From positions 1 to 64,000 of the forward strand of contig JAUICN010000007.1 in assembly GCA_030427835.1 (NCBI GenBank): a stretch of 64,000 bases of DNA, written 5' to 3'. The stretch is from Polyangia bacterium (GTDB lineage Bacteria; Myxococcota_A; Polyangia; Polyangiales; JAUICN01). Shown in pieces: positions 1 to 9,206 of the stretch. A program made the position numbers and the translations under genes. The notes under the pieces were generated by a model. That model was given only the letters and a program-made list of their open reading frames with translations. It was not told the origin of the DNA and searched no databases. Numbering within the stretch: position 1 is the stretch's first letter; the number at the start of each line of letters is the position of its first letter.

Positions 1-118
1 CGGCTGCTTTGTTGGCAAGGATTTGAAATACTCGCGGTATTCCTGCACCTTACCGCCTTGCATCCCCATTCCCCTGAGCTTCAAATACACTCGCTTGTAT
101 TTATGAGATGGGTTCTAG
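1..118. repeat. Right part of a MITE-like repeat cut by the window start
   Basis: These bases match 17060-17177 at all but two positions (near 32 and 68), including the right terminal sequence ending in GGGTTCTAG. The full copy at 17011-17177 has perfect 20-bp inverted ends, so this is the right-hand 118 bases of a second copy whose left end lies outside the window. It ends about 40 bases before the MaoC gene. Confidence 0.85.
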
Positions 119-157
119 CTCGTTGGCGAGAACGTGGCGAGCATGTCACACCGGTGC

Positions 158-994
158 ATGGCGCTTGATCTGGAAGCTGTTGGAACCACGACCGAACCGT
201 TTGAAACCACGTTGTCCCACAAGGAGACGATTCTCTACGCACTTGGGGTAGGGGCCCGGGCCGGGGAGTTGGATTACCTGTACGAGGGGCGAGGCCCGAA
301 TGTGTTGCCGACGTATGCCGTGGTTCCCACGTTGCAACCCGTGGCTGCATTGTTTGGTGGTCTTGGTGGAAACCTTCTTGGGGTTGTGCATGGTGGGCAA
401 TGGATCCGTTGTCACCGGCCGTTTTCAGCGGAGGATAGGTTGACCTCTGTTGGAAAAGTGGACGGCGTGTACGACCTGAAGCGCATGGCGACGGCTGAGA
501 TTTCCACGGAAACGCGGGACGCAAACGGTGAGCTGGTGTGTGAAACCCGCTGGTCGATTCTTTTTCGGTTTGATGGTGGGTTCGACGGGCCCCCGCCTCC
601 CCGCAGCGAGAAGGTGCGCCCACCTGAGCGTGCTCCTGATTTTCGTGTGGCGGAGAAGACGACTGCAGAGCAGGCGTTGTTGTACCGGCTCAATGGGGAT
701 TTCAATCCGTTGCACGCCGACCCTGAGATCGGAAAGTCGGCGGGCTTTCCGGGCACGATCTTGCACGGGCTTTGTACCTACGGGTATGTGGGCCGGGCGG
801 TGCTCAACGCCGCAGGGGGCGGTGACCCGGCCAAGCTCAAGGTGTTGGCAGGCCAGTTCCGCAAGCCTGTGTTTCCAGGAGATACCATCGTCACCGAGGG
901 TTGGCAGGAGGATGGAAGGGTGGTGCTTAAGGTCACCGTAGAAGACCGCCCCGAAGACATCGTATTCGCCAACGCCTACGCCGAACTTGGCTAG
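158..994 (+). CDS. MaoC family two-hotdog (R)-enoyl-CoA hydratase
   Basis: About 278 residues, the usual length of the two-hotdog MaoC hydratases related to the hydratase-2 part of the peroxisomal multifunctional enzyme. These hydrate trans-2-enoyl-CoA to (R)-3-hydroxyacyl-CoA in fatty-acid or polyester metabolism. The hydratase-2 signature is intact in the C-terminal half: NGDFNPLHADPE with the catalytic Asp and His at about residues 181 and 186, followed by GFPGTILHG. The N-terminal half is the substrate-binding hotdog. The frame also opens at a GTG (134) and ATG (143), but family alignment favours the ATG at 158 (MALDLEAVG). It stands alone between a mobile repeat and a minus-strand antitoxin gene. 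Family call is firm; substrate is not visible. Confidence 0.9.
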   Translation: MALDLEAVGTTTEPFETTLSHKETILYALGVGARAGELDYLYEGRGPNVLPTYAVVPTLQPVAALFGGLGGNLLGVVHGGQWIRCHRPFSAEDRLTSVGKVDGVYDLKRMATAEISTETRDANGELVCETRWSILFRFDGGFDGPPPPRSEKVRPPERAPDFRVAEKTTAEQALLYRLNGDFNPLHADPEIGKSAGFPGTILHGLCTYGYVGRAVLNAAGGGDPAKLKVLAGQFRKPVFPGDTIVTEGWQEDGRVVLKVTVEDRPEDIVFANAYAELG

Positions 995-1021
995 GATCGA
1001 TAGGTTGCTCAGGCGCTTGAT

Positions 1022-1237
1022 TTAGGGTTCCCACACGGTCGCCACGATATCCCCGGTAATTTTAGCGCTACCTCTGAGGCCTTTGGATGCGTCATCCAAA
1101 TATGCGGGAACTATTTTTGCCACAGGCTTTCCGCCCTTGGTGATGACGAGAGTTTCTCCTTGGGTCACGACCCGATCGAACCAATGGACGAACTTCGAGC
1201 TGAATTCAAAATCTTCCACGGACCATGAATCTTTCAT
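1022..1237 (-). CDS. Orphan Phd/YefM-type antitoxin
   Basis: A 71-residue protein with the Phd/YefM pattern: an N-terminal strand-helix part, then QGETLVITKGGKPVAKIVP, the typical beta-hairpin of this DNA-binding antitoxin fold, and a short variable tail that would contact the toxin. In the usual layout the toxin gene follows at once on the same strand, but here the stop codon lies 28 bases from the end of the opposite-strand MaoC gene and no toxin frame is present. It may be a solitary regulator or the remnant of a module. Family call is good; activity is unknown. Confidence 0.75.
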   Translation of the reverse strand: MKDSWSVEDFEFSSKFVHWFDRVVTQGETLVITKGGKPVAKIVPAYLDDASKGLRGSAKITGDIVATVWEP

Positions 1238-1327
1238 GGTTTAGGGCGTGTGGCGAATCTCGGTGTCATGCAAGTGCTCCTCGCCAAAAGCGTTTTGTGA
1301 GCCTAGGCACTTTTCCGTGTGCGCAAA

Positions 1328-2662
1328 TTAGGGGGAGCATTGGGTGGGGTGGGAGATCCAGCTGTTGCAGGGGTCGTTGGCTCCGTTGGCGTCTCCTGAG
1401 ATGCAGGAGCCGCTTCCGTCGGTACACCAGGCGCATTGGAACTGGTGGGTGCATGTGCCGCAGCCCTGGGGGGTGAGTTCTCCGCAGAGGATGGAGCCGG
1501 GGCATTGGGAGGCTTCTCCCCACCACCAGTCGTTGGCTGCGCAGGATGTTCCTGAGGTGGCGCCGCTGGAGTTTCCTTCAAGGCAACCGGTGCCGTTGCA
1601 CCACCCGCATTGGTCCCAGGGGTTGTTGAGGCAGGAGCCGCAGTCGGTCAGTTCCCCGCATGCGGCTGTGCTTGCGCCGGCATTGCACTGGGAGCGGTAG
1701 AACTCCCACTGATTGCAGGCCTGGTAGTAGGCACCCCCGGCATTGCCAGATATGCACGTATTTGTGTCACCGCACCATCCGCAAAGGCCGGTGGTATCGG
1801 TGCAGGCGCCGCAGGTGGTGGCCGTGTTGCAGGGATCGATGTCCGGTGCGCTTGGGCATTGGGAAAGGGCCGGGCTCCAGGTTCCTTCTGCACACTCTGT
1901 GTTGGAGCCACTGCCGTCCGCAGGGAGGCAGGCACTTTGGTCTCCGTTTTCGCACCATCCGCAAAGGCCCAAAATGTTGGCGGTGCAACTTCCACAGTCG
2001 GTGGCTTCGCAGTCGGCGGAGGCCTGGGTGCAGGTGTTGCTTTGTGCGTCGCATTGCAGGGGAATGGCGCAACTGTTGCCAGCGCAGCAGGTCTCGCCTT
2101 CCTCACCGCAGTTGGATGCCGGTTCGCTGCAGGTGTTGTTGCCACACACGAGGCCACCCTTGCATGGGTAGGCGCCCTTGCAGCAACGTTCACCCTCGGT
2201 TCCGCAGACTCCACAGGCGGACCCTAAACACTCGCGCCCCTGCTCACATCGATCGCCGGTACAACAGCCCTGGCCCACGTCTCCGCAGCTACTGGGTGTG
2301 GCTTGGCAGGTGCCGTCGGCGCCACAGATGTCGCCCGTGCAACACTCGGACGAGGTGTGGCATTGGGTTCCCCTGGCCTTGCAACATATGTTTTCGGAGC
2401 ACTCGGTGTTGCCGCAGCAATCGCTGTTCTCGGTGCAGCTTGCTCCAAAGATGCTTGCGCAGCAGGTACCTTCAGATCCGCACCCCAATCCGGTGTCGCA
2501 GGTCGGGGTTGTTTTGTCACAGCAGGCTTCACCAAGTTCCCCGCAGTCGCTCGCGCGATGATCCTTAAAGATGCCCCCAGACCGGCAAGCCATGCCGAAG
2601 GTACAAAGCAGACCGAGCAGGGCGCCTAGGGTGAGCAGTGAGTGAAGGTGGATCTTGATCAT
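1328..2662 (-). CDS. Cysteine-rich lipoprotein with PSI/plexin-like repeats (paralog 1)
   Basis: 444 residues. A lipoprotein signal peptide ends in the lipobox FGMAC near residue 26. The next 200 residues are small disulfide-knot-like repeats of the type CGExGxxCC, CCxxxxCxxSSxCC. The C-terminal half holds about four copies of a unit containing DCGSC, CGWC or CAWC and a closing CxxW...QC, which resembles the PSI (plexin-semaphorin-integrin) cysteine pattern. Such repeats would be an extracellular, disulfide-bonded stalk or adhesin; that role is inferred. Last of three tandem paralogs transcribed from 5227 towards 1328, 12 bases after the previous gene. Not an enzyme that I can recognise. Confidence 0.8.
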   Translation of the reverse strand: MIKIHLHSLLTLGALLGLLCTFGMACRSGGIFKDHRASDCGELGEACCDKTTPTCDTGLGCGSEGTCCASIFGASCTENSDCCGNTECSENICCKARGTQCHTSSECCTGDICGADGTCQATPSSCGDVGQGCCTGDRCEQGRECLGSACGVCGTEGERCCKGAYPCKGGLVCGNNTCSEPASNCGEEGETCCAGNSCAIPLQCDAQSNTCTQASADCEATDCGSCTANILGLCGWCENGDQSACLPADGSGSNTECAEGTWSPALSQCPSAPDIDPCNTATTCGACTDTTGLCGWCGDTNTCISGNAGGAYYQACNQWEFYRSQCNAGASTAACGELTDCGSCLNNPWDQCGWCNGTGCLEGNSSGATSGTSCAANDWWWGEASQCPGSILCGELTPQGCGTCTHQFQCAWCTDGSGSCISGDANGANDPCNSWISHPTQCSP

Positions 2663-2674
2663 GGAGTGTAGGCT

Positions 2675-3760
2675 CTAGTTACCGCAGTTTCCTGGCAGGT
2701 AAACCCAGTCGGTGCATTGACCGGTGGTGGCCGCGGCAAAGTCCCCGGCCCGGCATTCCTTTAGGGTGCTGCACCAGCCGCAGTAACCCCTGGCGGAGGC
2801 GCAGGTCGCACAGGTGTCCCCGCCGCCGACGGTGGCGGTGTCCTCACAGGGGTCGTCAAAGCCGTCGCAGCTTCCGCCAAAGGTTGCGGGCTGTACCCAA
2901 CGGTCGCCTGTGGCATCGGTGCACTTGGTTTCGTCCAGGGGGCCTGAACCGTCTGTTTTTGAGGCCAGGCACTTGGAGTCCCCCTGGATGTTCTCACACC
3001 AACCGCAGTGGTGGCTTGCGCCTATGCAGCCGCCGCAGTCCAGTTGTTCGCAGGCTTCACGGGGTGGCCGGCATCGGTTGGCCACGGTGTCGCAATAGCC
3101 CTCGTAACAAAGGCTCCCTGAGCAGCAGTTCTTTCCGGATATGCCGCAGTTGGGGGTGGCGGTTTCGGCAAGTGGTCGGCATTTTTTGTTTACACAATAG
3201 AGAGAATTGCCTTCGTGGGTGTCAGGGCATGCCAGGTGGCCCACGCAGCAGGGTTCGTTGTACCCGCCGCACAGCGCACATTTGTTGTCACGGCATTCGA
3301 GTCCTGCCTGGCATTGGTCTTCCACGCAGCAGTCCTGTTCTTCGTCTCCACAATCGGTGCCCACCGCGGTGCATTGCTTTACTGCGCCTCCGATGGATTG
3401 GCAGGTGGCACCTTCACAGCATTCGTTGGAGGAGCGACACTGGGTGCCTTCTGCAATGCAGCAGGCGCCTGAGTTGCAGGTGGCCACACCACAGCATTCG
3501 TTGGTACCTTCGCAGGAGGCCCCGCCGGGTAGGCTGCAGCAGTAGCGCCGGTCGAACTGATCTGGGCCGCTGCAAAGGGCGCCGTTGCCGCACTCTTGGT
3601 CATTGTCGCAGCAGGTGCGCCCGGCGGTGTCGCAGGTGCCGCCGCCGCCGTCCTGTTGGCTACCGACCTTGAGTTTCCCCTTGCACGCGGGTGCAAGGAA
3701 CACACCGATGCACAGGAGCACCGTGCACGTGGCGCGTGCCTCCAAGCCAAAGCACCGCAT
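2675..3760 (-). CDS. Cysteine-rich lipoprotein with PSI/plexin-like repeats (paralog 2)
   Basis: 361 residues, the shortest of the three. Lipobox LAPAC near residue 26, then a charged, glycine-rich linker and disulfide-knot-like repeats (CDTAGRTCCDNDQECG, SSNECCEGATC and similar). Two PSI-like units follow: LDCGGCIGASHHCGWCE and a second one ending in YCGWCSTLKEC. It lacks the extra CGWC units of its neighbours, so the family varies by repeat number. The gene sits 9 bases after paralog 3 and 12 bases before paralog 1, which points to one transcript. Surface or periplasmic location follows from the lipobox; function is unknown. Confidence 0.8.
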   Translation of the reverse strand: MRCFGLEARATCTVLLCIGVFLAPACKGKLKVGSQQDGGGGTCDTAGRTCCDNDQECGNGALCSGPDQFDRRYCCSLPGGASCEGTNECCGVATCNSGACCIAEGTQCRSSNECCEGATCQSIGGAVKQCTAVGTDCGDEEQDCCVEDQCQAGLECRDNKCALCGGYNEPCCVGHLACPDTHEGNSLYCVNKKCRPLAETATPNCGISGKNCCSGSLCYEGYCDTVANRCRPPREACEQLDCGGCIGASHHCGWCENIQGDSKCLASKTDGSGPLDETKCTDATGDRWVQPATFGGSCDGFDDPCEDTATVGGGDTCATCASARGYCGWCSTLKECRAGDFAAATTGQCTDWVYLPGNCGN

Positions 3761-3769
3761 GGTTTGGGC

Positions 3770-5227
3770 CTACCAGTTCCAGCAGGAGTTCTGCTTGGGG
3801 TTGGTGCAGTTGCCAGCCTGGTTTGCTGGAATGCAGGAGCCGTAACCGTCTGCACACCAGGTGCAATCAGGGCCGCCCGGGGCAATGCATGCTGCACACC
3901 CGCCCACGGCACCGCGCTGTTGGCAGACCTGTTGGTTGGGGGGGCATAGGGCCTGGTTTTGGTACACCCAACCGGTGTTGGCGCAGGTGTTGGCAATGAC
4001 AGGGCCATTGGGGTTGCCGCTGATGCAGTAGCCCGTGGAGGCACAGAAGCCGCAACCGTTTTGGGTGAGGCAACCGCCGCAATCAAAGTTGTGCTGGGCG
4101 CAGGGGTCGGTGCCGCCTGTACCTGCAGTGCATTGGCTTCGGCTGTAATCCCAGTCTGGGCAGAACCCAGTGGTGGGGCCAAAGGCGTTTCCGTTTTGGC
4201 AGGTGCGGGTGGAATCACACCAACCACAGTTGAGGCCGAAGGCGGTGGTGCAGGATCCGCAGCTGGTGATGAGCGAGCAGGGGTCGGCGTTGGTGTTGGC
4301 GCAGCTGCCGTAGGGGGGGGTCCACGCGCCCTGGGTGGGTGCGTTGGGGTTGGGGGTGCCAGAGCAGAAGCCGTCGGTGGGCCCTGCGGCGGAACCAGGC
4401 TTGCAGGTGGCGCCAAAGCCGTCGTCGCACCAGCCGCAGCCGTGGGTGGAGTTTACGCAACCGAGGCAGGTGGACTGCTGGCAGCCAGGGGCAGAGCCTT
4501 CACACCGGTTGGTGATGGCGTTGCAGGTGGCACCGGAGCCACAGCTGCCACCTTCGCAGCAGGACTGGCCTGCGGATCCGCAGGTGCCGCCGGTTGCCAT
4601 GCAGGTTCCGGCAGGTCCACATACGAGCCCGCCTGTGCAGGGGGTGGCGCCGGCGCAGCACAGGGCTCCGGCGGAGGTGCCGCAGGCCTGGCAGGATCCG
4701 TTGATGCATTCGTTGCCGCTGTTGCAAAAGGCGCCCTGGCAGCATTGGCCGCCCTGGAAGCCGCAGTTGTTGTCGGTGCTGACTTGGCAGGTGTTGTTTG
4801 CACCGCAAAGCAGGCCGGGTTTGCACTCGATGGAGGAACCGCAGGCGCCGCCCTCGGGCATGAAGCATTGGCCGTTGTCGCAGGTGAGGTTGCCACAGCA
4901 GTCGGCGTCCGCGGCGCAGGTGGAGCGTGCCTGGGCACAACAGGTGTTGCTGTGGCCGCAGGTGGTGCCGGGATTGCAGGAGGTGGTTTGCACGCCGTCG
5001 GGGGTGCAGCAGGGGCGGCCGATGTCACCGCATTCTCCAGGATCCGTGTCGCCGTTGTCCGTATTGCCGGTGTTGAGGCGAACGTCTGGGTTGCAGGCGC
5101 TGAGAGCGAGTGGCCCACCCAAGGAAGCCACAACCGTGGCGGCCGCAAAAAGGAACTGGATGGCTCGCATGGTCGCCTGTGGAGCGGTTGCGGAGCGGGT
5201 GTCGGGGGAAAGGTGGGTGTTGCGCAT
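3770..5227 (-). CDS. Cysteine-rich lipoprotein with PSI/plexin-like repeats (paralog 3)
   Basis: About 485 residues from the ATG at 5227, chosen because AAGGAACGTC precedes it; a second ATG at 5170 would give a more standard signal peptide (MRAIQFLFAAATVV) and cannot be excluded. Lipobox ALSAC. Order of parts: disulfide-knot-like repeats (CGDIGRPCC, CGFQGGQCC, CGSAGQSCC) and then four or five PSI-like units with CGWC, CGFC and CTWC cores, several followed by GP or NxNGP and a WxY/WxP closing segment. First gene of the three-gene set and probably nearest the promoter, 110 bases downstream of the IPT-domain lipoprotein. Function unknown; extracellular binding is an inference. Confidence 0.8.
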   Translation of the reverse strand: MRNTHLSPDTRSATAPQATMRAIQFLFAAATVVASLGGPLALSACNPDVRLNTGNTDNGDTDPGECGDIGRPCCTPDGVQTTSCNPGTTCGHSNTCCAQARSTCAADADCCGNLTCDNGQCFMPEGGACGSSIECKPGLLCGANNTCQVSTDNNCGFQGGQCCQGAFCNSGNECINGSCQACGTSAGALCCAGATPCTGGLVCGPAGTCMATGGTCGSAGQSCCEGGSCGSGATCNAITNRCEGSAPGCQQSTCLGCVNSTHGCGWCDDGFGATCKPGSAAGPTDGFCSGTPNPNAPTQGAWTPPYGSCANTNADPCSLITSCGSCTTAFGLNCGWCDSTRTCQNGNAFGPTTGFCPDWDYSRSQCTAGTGGTDPCAQHNFDCGGCLTQNGCGFCASTGYCISGNPNGPVIANTCANTGWVYQNQALCPPNQQVCQQRGAVGGCAACIAPGGPDCTWCADGYGSCIPANQAGNCTNPKQNSCWNW

Positions 5228-5337
5228 GACGTTCCTTAATAGGCCAGTGTAATCGATCAACTTAAGTAAAACGAACTATGGAACCAGGAAAAAGCAGGTG
5301 ATGGTGTGATCCCAGGTAGGGTTGTGTGTTCCAAACC

Positions 5338-7242
5338 CTAGGGAGTCCCTGTGCAGGGCTCGATGAGGCAGGCGGCCTCAGGCAGTTGCGAAGGCGGTGG
5401 GCACACCCCCTCCTGGGAAATCGCCATGGATGCACCCCATTGGTGGGAGTTAAAAGAGACTTCGCCCTTCTCTACTGCGTTGCCACAGAGGTCATATTGC
5501 ACGATGACACCCCTCCAGGTGAACCGGCTGAGTTGGCGCTGCCATGCTCCCTGTTGGTCGGCATAGACCCATGATTCTGACTGCCGACTCAGTTGCTCCG
5601 CCGTGGAAACACTAAAACCGTTGGCCACGGCTTTGCTGTAGTTCTCCTGGGTGGATTCACTTTGGGCTTCCGCTTGGCTGTAGTTCTGGGCTGCGTTCCA
5701 GGTGCTGGTATGGGTGAAACCGCGGCTGGTTGCTGCACTTGTGGAATCGGCCCAGTGCGTTCCTTGAAGGCGGCTTTTGCTTGAGCTCGCTTGCTCTGCG
5801 GTGCCCCCGGAGACTCCGGCCTTGAGTTTCCGGATGTCTTCGCTGTCAAACTCGGAGAAGAACTGAGTTCCACCCCCTTCTGCGAGGCTGTTTCCTAGTT
5901 TCGAAGACGCACTGGCAAAACCAAGGCCGGCCTGACCCGTGACATCAGAGTTTGTTGTTACATCGCGATTGGTTACGTTCCCAATACGTCCGCCGTTCTC
6001 TGCGGAGTTTCCCGCCTCCATGTCGATGACTGCTGCCATGGTGTGGGTGGTTTGATCGCCAAAGGCCCAGGTGTTGGAATCCTGCGCACCGTCCGTGCGG
6101 GTATCCGTGGCCGTTGTGCCTTCGTTGCGTGATCTGGCCCCCCCTTGGCTGTCGGTGCGGCCACGGGTTGTGCTGAATGAGTTTTGGTAGGCCTGCTGCC
6201 AGCCCTCGTTTTGTGTGGTCGAAAAGCTGTTGGTGACGGTGCGGGTTGTGCTTTCTGTGTAGTTGTATTTTTGGCCATGGGGTCCGCCGGCAACGCAGCC
6301 GCTTACGAACTCGGGCTCGTAAATTTCAGCCATTTCCTTTTTCCCTACCAGGTAAAGTGTTTCTGGATCCCGCACCACGAATGGAAATGTTACACGCCGT
6401 GTGAGGCCGTCTGCACCCTCGGCTTCGGCCGTGATGGTGGCTTGGTAGCCATTTGAACCGGTGGGTACCACATCCCATTCGGTGATCACTGCGTGGGTGT
6501 TGGGGTTTACACCGTCGTACAGGCGAACCGGGCGTTCAATCAACGCGGGTGCTGTAGACGGCCTACCGTTTTGAATGAAACCAGGTGAGAGGGTGTAGCG
6601 CCAACGCAGTGGCCGAAACCCAATGGCTACAACCTGTAGTCCGTAGGGGACAGCGCTAATTACGTTGCTGGCGGGGTACTTGCAGTCCCCCACGAAGTTG
6701 TCGCCCAGGGCTGTGAAGCTTCGAACCACCACGGATGGGAGCACATTGAGCTCTATCTCAATGGGGGTGTTTTCTTGGGGTGTCCAGCTTCCACCGTTGT
6801 AGTAGCGGTTGATGCTGGTGATGTGGCCGCGGAACATGCCGGAGCGTTCGCCGGTGGGGTCGAAGGGTACGGCATAGTCGCCGAAGGATTCCCATAGGAG
6901 TTGGCCGTTGTCGTTGAGTTGGAGTTCTACCGGTAGATCTACGGCCGCTGGGGCGGAGCCGTCGTGGGGGAAGAAGGTGCCCATGAACTTGACCTCGACC
7001 CAGCCATTGTTCTTGTCCACAAAGTTGTGGCCCATGATTTCCAGGTCGTCGCCCACGGAAAGGGCGTTCTTGGAGATGCCGGTGACCTCGGGGATTTCGG
7101 GTTCGGGTGTTCCGTCAAATTGGATGGCACACCCACCTAGAACGAAAAGTGCCGTGGTGGCCAGCGTCGTGGTGAGTGTGGTGGGCCCTGTGGTTGGGTG
7201 CCGGGGGTGGCCGCTTTGGGTGATTTTGGGTGCTTTTCGCAT
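5338..7242 (-). CDS. Lipoprotein with IPT/TIG-like domain and Ser/Thr/Gln-rich tail
   Basis: About 634 residues from the ATG at 7242; a TTG at 7275 would add 11. Lipobox VLGGC near residue 38. Directly after it comes an IPT/TIG-like immunoglobulin fold (IPEVTGISKNALSVGDDLEI, then GHNF and VEVKFMG), as found in cell-surface binding proteins. A second beta-rich region follows. From about residue 330 to 580 the protein is very rich in Ser, Thr, Asn, Gln and Ala with many NSFSTT-like stretches, which looks like a long fibrous or stalk-like surface segment. The last part has a few cysteines (CPPPSQLPEAACLIEPC). It precedes the PSI-like lipoprotein set on the same strand and may belong to the same transcript. 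Confidence 0.7.
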   Translation of the reverse strand: MRKAPKITQSGHPRHPTTGPTTLTTTLATTALFVLGGCAIQFDGTPEPEIPEVTGISKNALSVGDDLEIMGHNFVDKNNGWVEVKFMGTFFPHDGSAPAAVDLPVELQLNDNGQLLWESFGDYAVPFDPTGERSGMFRGHITSINRYYNGGSWTPQENTPIEIELNVLPSVVVRSFTALGDNFVGDCKYPASNVISAVPYGLQVVAIGFRPLRWRYTLSPGFIQNGRPSTAPALIERPVRLYDGVNPNTHAVITEWDVVPTGSNGYQATITAEAEGADGLTRRVTFPFVVRDPETLYLVGKKEMAEIYEPEFVSGCVAGGPHGQKYNYTESTTRTVTNSFSTTQNEGWQQAYQNSFSTTRGRTDSQGGARSRNEGTTATDTRTDGAQDSNTWAFGDQTTHTMAAVIDMEAGNSAENGGRIGNVTNRDVTTNSDVTGQAGLGFASASSKLGNSLAEGGGTQFFSEFDSEDIRKLKAGVSGGTAEQASSSKSRLQGTHWADSTSAATSRGFTHTSTWNAAQNYSQAEAQSESTQENYSKAVANGFSVSTAEQLSRQSESWVYADQQGAWQRQLSRFTWRGVIVQYDLCGNAVEKGEVSFNSHQWGASMAISQEGVCPPPSQLPEAACLIEPCTGTP

Positions 7243-7663
7243 CTCGGTGGAGATCCTATGCGAATCTCGGGCCAACGCCCATTGATCGACGTTTTATGGC
7301 CCTTGGGATTGGATCTGGGGAGCTGGGTCCCCTTAAGGCGGGGACTGCGGGTCTCCTAAGGGTCAGGGGGTGAATTGAGGCTGGGGTTGTTTGTCACCAC
7401 CTCAATTGTCCCCATATTGGGTCATGTGCGACAAGGTTTTACATGGTTTGACATTTCCCCGGGGCCTCTCCACGCGTTGTTAACCATTTGAAATTCAACG
7501 AGTTTTTTTGAACCTGGGTCGTATGCGGGGGCCCATGTCCAAAAATGGTGAGGTATTTCGGGTGTGGCTAGGGTTTACCTTGGTTGACGACTCGCCGGAG
7601 GGCCGTCACATCTGCGGCCGTCTGGGCCCTTTAGACGTTGGGCCCTGCACTTTTGAGGAACAC
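7243..7663. other. Intergenic region between divergent genes
   Basis: About 420 bases between the minus-strand IPT lipoprotein and the plus-strand glycosyltransferase; it should hold promoters for both. A plus-strand frame is open from 7508, but the ribosome-binding site and the first membrane segment both support translation from 7664, so I treat 7508-7663 as leader. A TTGACA lies at 7448-7453 without a convincing -10 box at normal spacing. I see no RNA gene. Confidence 0.5.
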
Positions 7664-9109
7664 ATGATGCAAGCATTGATTGTCGCCGCCTACCTGGTGG
7701 TTCTAGGGATTTTGGCCCTTTACGGGTTTCACCGTGCACACCTTCTGTACCTTTACTGGCGCCATCGCCGTAACGTGCGTGTGGTTGGCCAGCCCTTTCA
7801 GGAGCTCCCCCGGGTGACCATTCAACTGCCCACGTTTAATGAGATGTATGTGGCAGAGCGCCTGTGTGACGCGGTGGCCAAGCTCGACTACCCGAAGGAC
7901 AAGCTTGAGATCCAGCTTTTGGACGACTCCACCGACGAAACGCAGACGATCCTACGCAATAAGGCTACGCAGTTGCAGGCCCAGGGGTTTGATGTGTCGT
8001 ACCTGCACCGTACGGACCGCACGGGCTACAAGGCCGGTGCTTTGGAGGCCGGCCACAAGGTGGCCAAGGGCGACTATTTGATGGTGTTTGATGCGGATTT
8101 TATGCCCACACCCGGGATTTTGAAGCAGCTTATTCACTACTTCACGGATGAAAAGGTGGGCATGGTGCAGGCGCGTTGGGGCCACCTGAACCGGGATTAT
8201 TCCATGCTGACCAAGGTGCAGTCACTCATGCTGGATGGGCATTTTGCCATCGAGCACATTGCGCGGAACCGTTCGGGGCGGTTTTTCAACTTCAACGGCA
8301 CGGCTGGGATTTGGCGCAAGGAAGCCATTGTGGATGCCGGCGGTTGGCAGCACGACACCGTGACCGAGGATATGGATCTGTCGTTTCGGGCACAAATCAA
8401 GGGGTGGGAGTTCATCTACGTGCCGGAGGCCTTGGCCCCGGCCGAGGTTCCCTGCGAGATGAACAGTTTTAAGACCCAGCAGTTTCGTTGGGCCAAGGGT
8501 TCGGCCCAAACGGCAAAGAAGCTGCTTCCCATGGTGCTGCGGGCGAAGCTTCCCTTTAAGGTCAAGCTTGAGGCCGTCTTTCATTTAACTAATAATTTCG
8601 CCTACTTGTTTCTGATCATCTTGGCCTTTTTGCAGCTCCCCAACATGTTGTTGCGGCGCAAGATGGACGACCCGGAGTTGCTTTTGCTGGATGTGCCGCT
8701 GTTTTTGGCGACCAGTGGTTCCATTGTTCTCTTTTACCTCACCACCCACCGTGTGCTTTACGGGAGCTTTTGGGGCGCGGTGAAGCGTTTGCCCATGATG
8801 ATGGCACTGGGGATTGGGCTTTCTGTGAACAATACGCTGGCTGTGATTCAGGGCCTTTTTGGCAAGGATATGGAGTTTGTGCGCACTCCGAAGCACGGCG
8901 TAACGCTGAATACCCAGGGCTGGAAGAAGAAGAAGTACCGCGCCGGAAAGATGTTCCACAGCCTGTTTGAGTTTGGCCTGGGCGTGTACTTTGTGGTGAC
9001 CATTGGCCTGGCCGTGTTTACCGGATCCTGGGCAAGCATTCCGTTTCTGCTGCTGTTTATGGTGGGCTTTCTCTACGTGGGGTCTCTAAGCCTCTTCCAG
9101 CTCCGCTAG
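7664..9109 (+). CDS. Processive family 2 glycosyltransferase, cellulose-synthase/CslA-like
   Basis: 481 residues. The start at 7664 follows TTGAGGAACAC, a good ribosome-binding site, and gives an N-terminal membrane helix at once (MMQALIVAAYLVVLG). The cytoplasmic GT-A domain carries all motifs of processive GT2 enzymes: DD at 87-88, DAD at 143-145, TED with D236, and QxxRW (QQFRW) at 272-276. Four or so membrane helices follow, forming the export channel region. It resembles plant CslA/CslC glucomannan or glucan synthases and bacterial relatives, so it probably polymerises a beta-linked hexose polymer from a nucleotide sugar across the inner membrane. No PilZ domain is present and no partner genes are adjacent. 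Sugar specificity cannot be read. Confidence 0.92.
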   Translation: MMQALIVAAYLVVLGILALYGFHRAHLLYLYWRHRRNVRVVGQPFQELPRVTIQLPTFNEMYVAERLCDAVAKLDYPKDKLEIQLLDDSTDETQTILRNKATQLQAQGFDVSYLHRTDRTGYKAGALEAGHKVAKGDYLMVFDADFMPTPGILKQLIHYFTDEKVGMVQARWGHLNRDYSMLTKVQSLMLDGHFAIEHIARNRSGRFFNFNGTAGIWRKEAIVDAGGWQHDTVTEDMDLSFRAQIKGWEFIYVPEALAPAEVPCEMNSFKTQQFRWAKGSAQTAKKLLPMVLRAKLPFKVKLEAVFHLTNNFAYLFLIILAFLQLPNMLLRRKMDDPELLLLDVPLFLATSGSIVLFYLTTHRVLYGSFWGAVKRLPMMMALGIGLSVNNTLAVIQGLFGKDMEFVRTPKHGVTLNTQGWKKKKYRAGKMFHSLFEFGLGVYFVVTIGLAVFTGSWASIPFLLLFMVGFLYVGSLSLFQLR

Positions 9110-9206
9110 ACCCCGGTATTTGGGTTACCGTAGGGCTTTTTAACAAGGTTGACCTGCTTTTGCGGTAATTTTCCCGTTTGGAACAGAATTTGCTGGAGTG
9201 CGAGGC

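Noticed and set aside
3959-5239. Long plus-strand open frame (about 426 codons) rich in Ala, Gly and Val opposite the cysteine-rich lipoproteins
   Set aside because: It is the complement of Cys/Gly-rich codons; no signal, motif or ribosome-binding site, while the minus strand encodes ordered repeats with a lipobox.
7448-7453. TTGACA as a -35 promoter box for the glycosyltransferase gene
   Set aside because: No acceptable -10 box at 16-19 bases; the hexamer alone is not enough to call a promoter.
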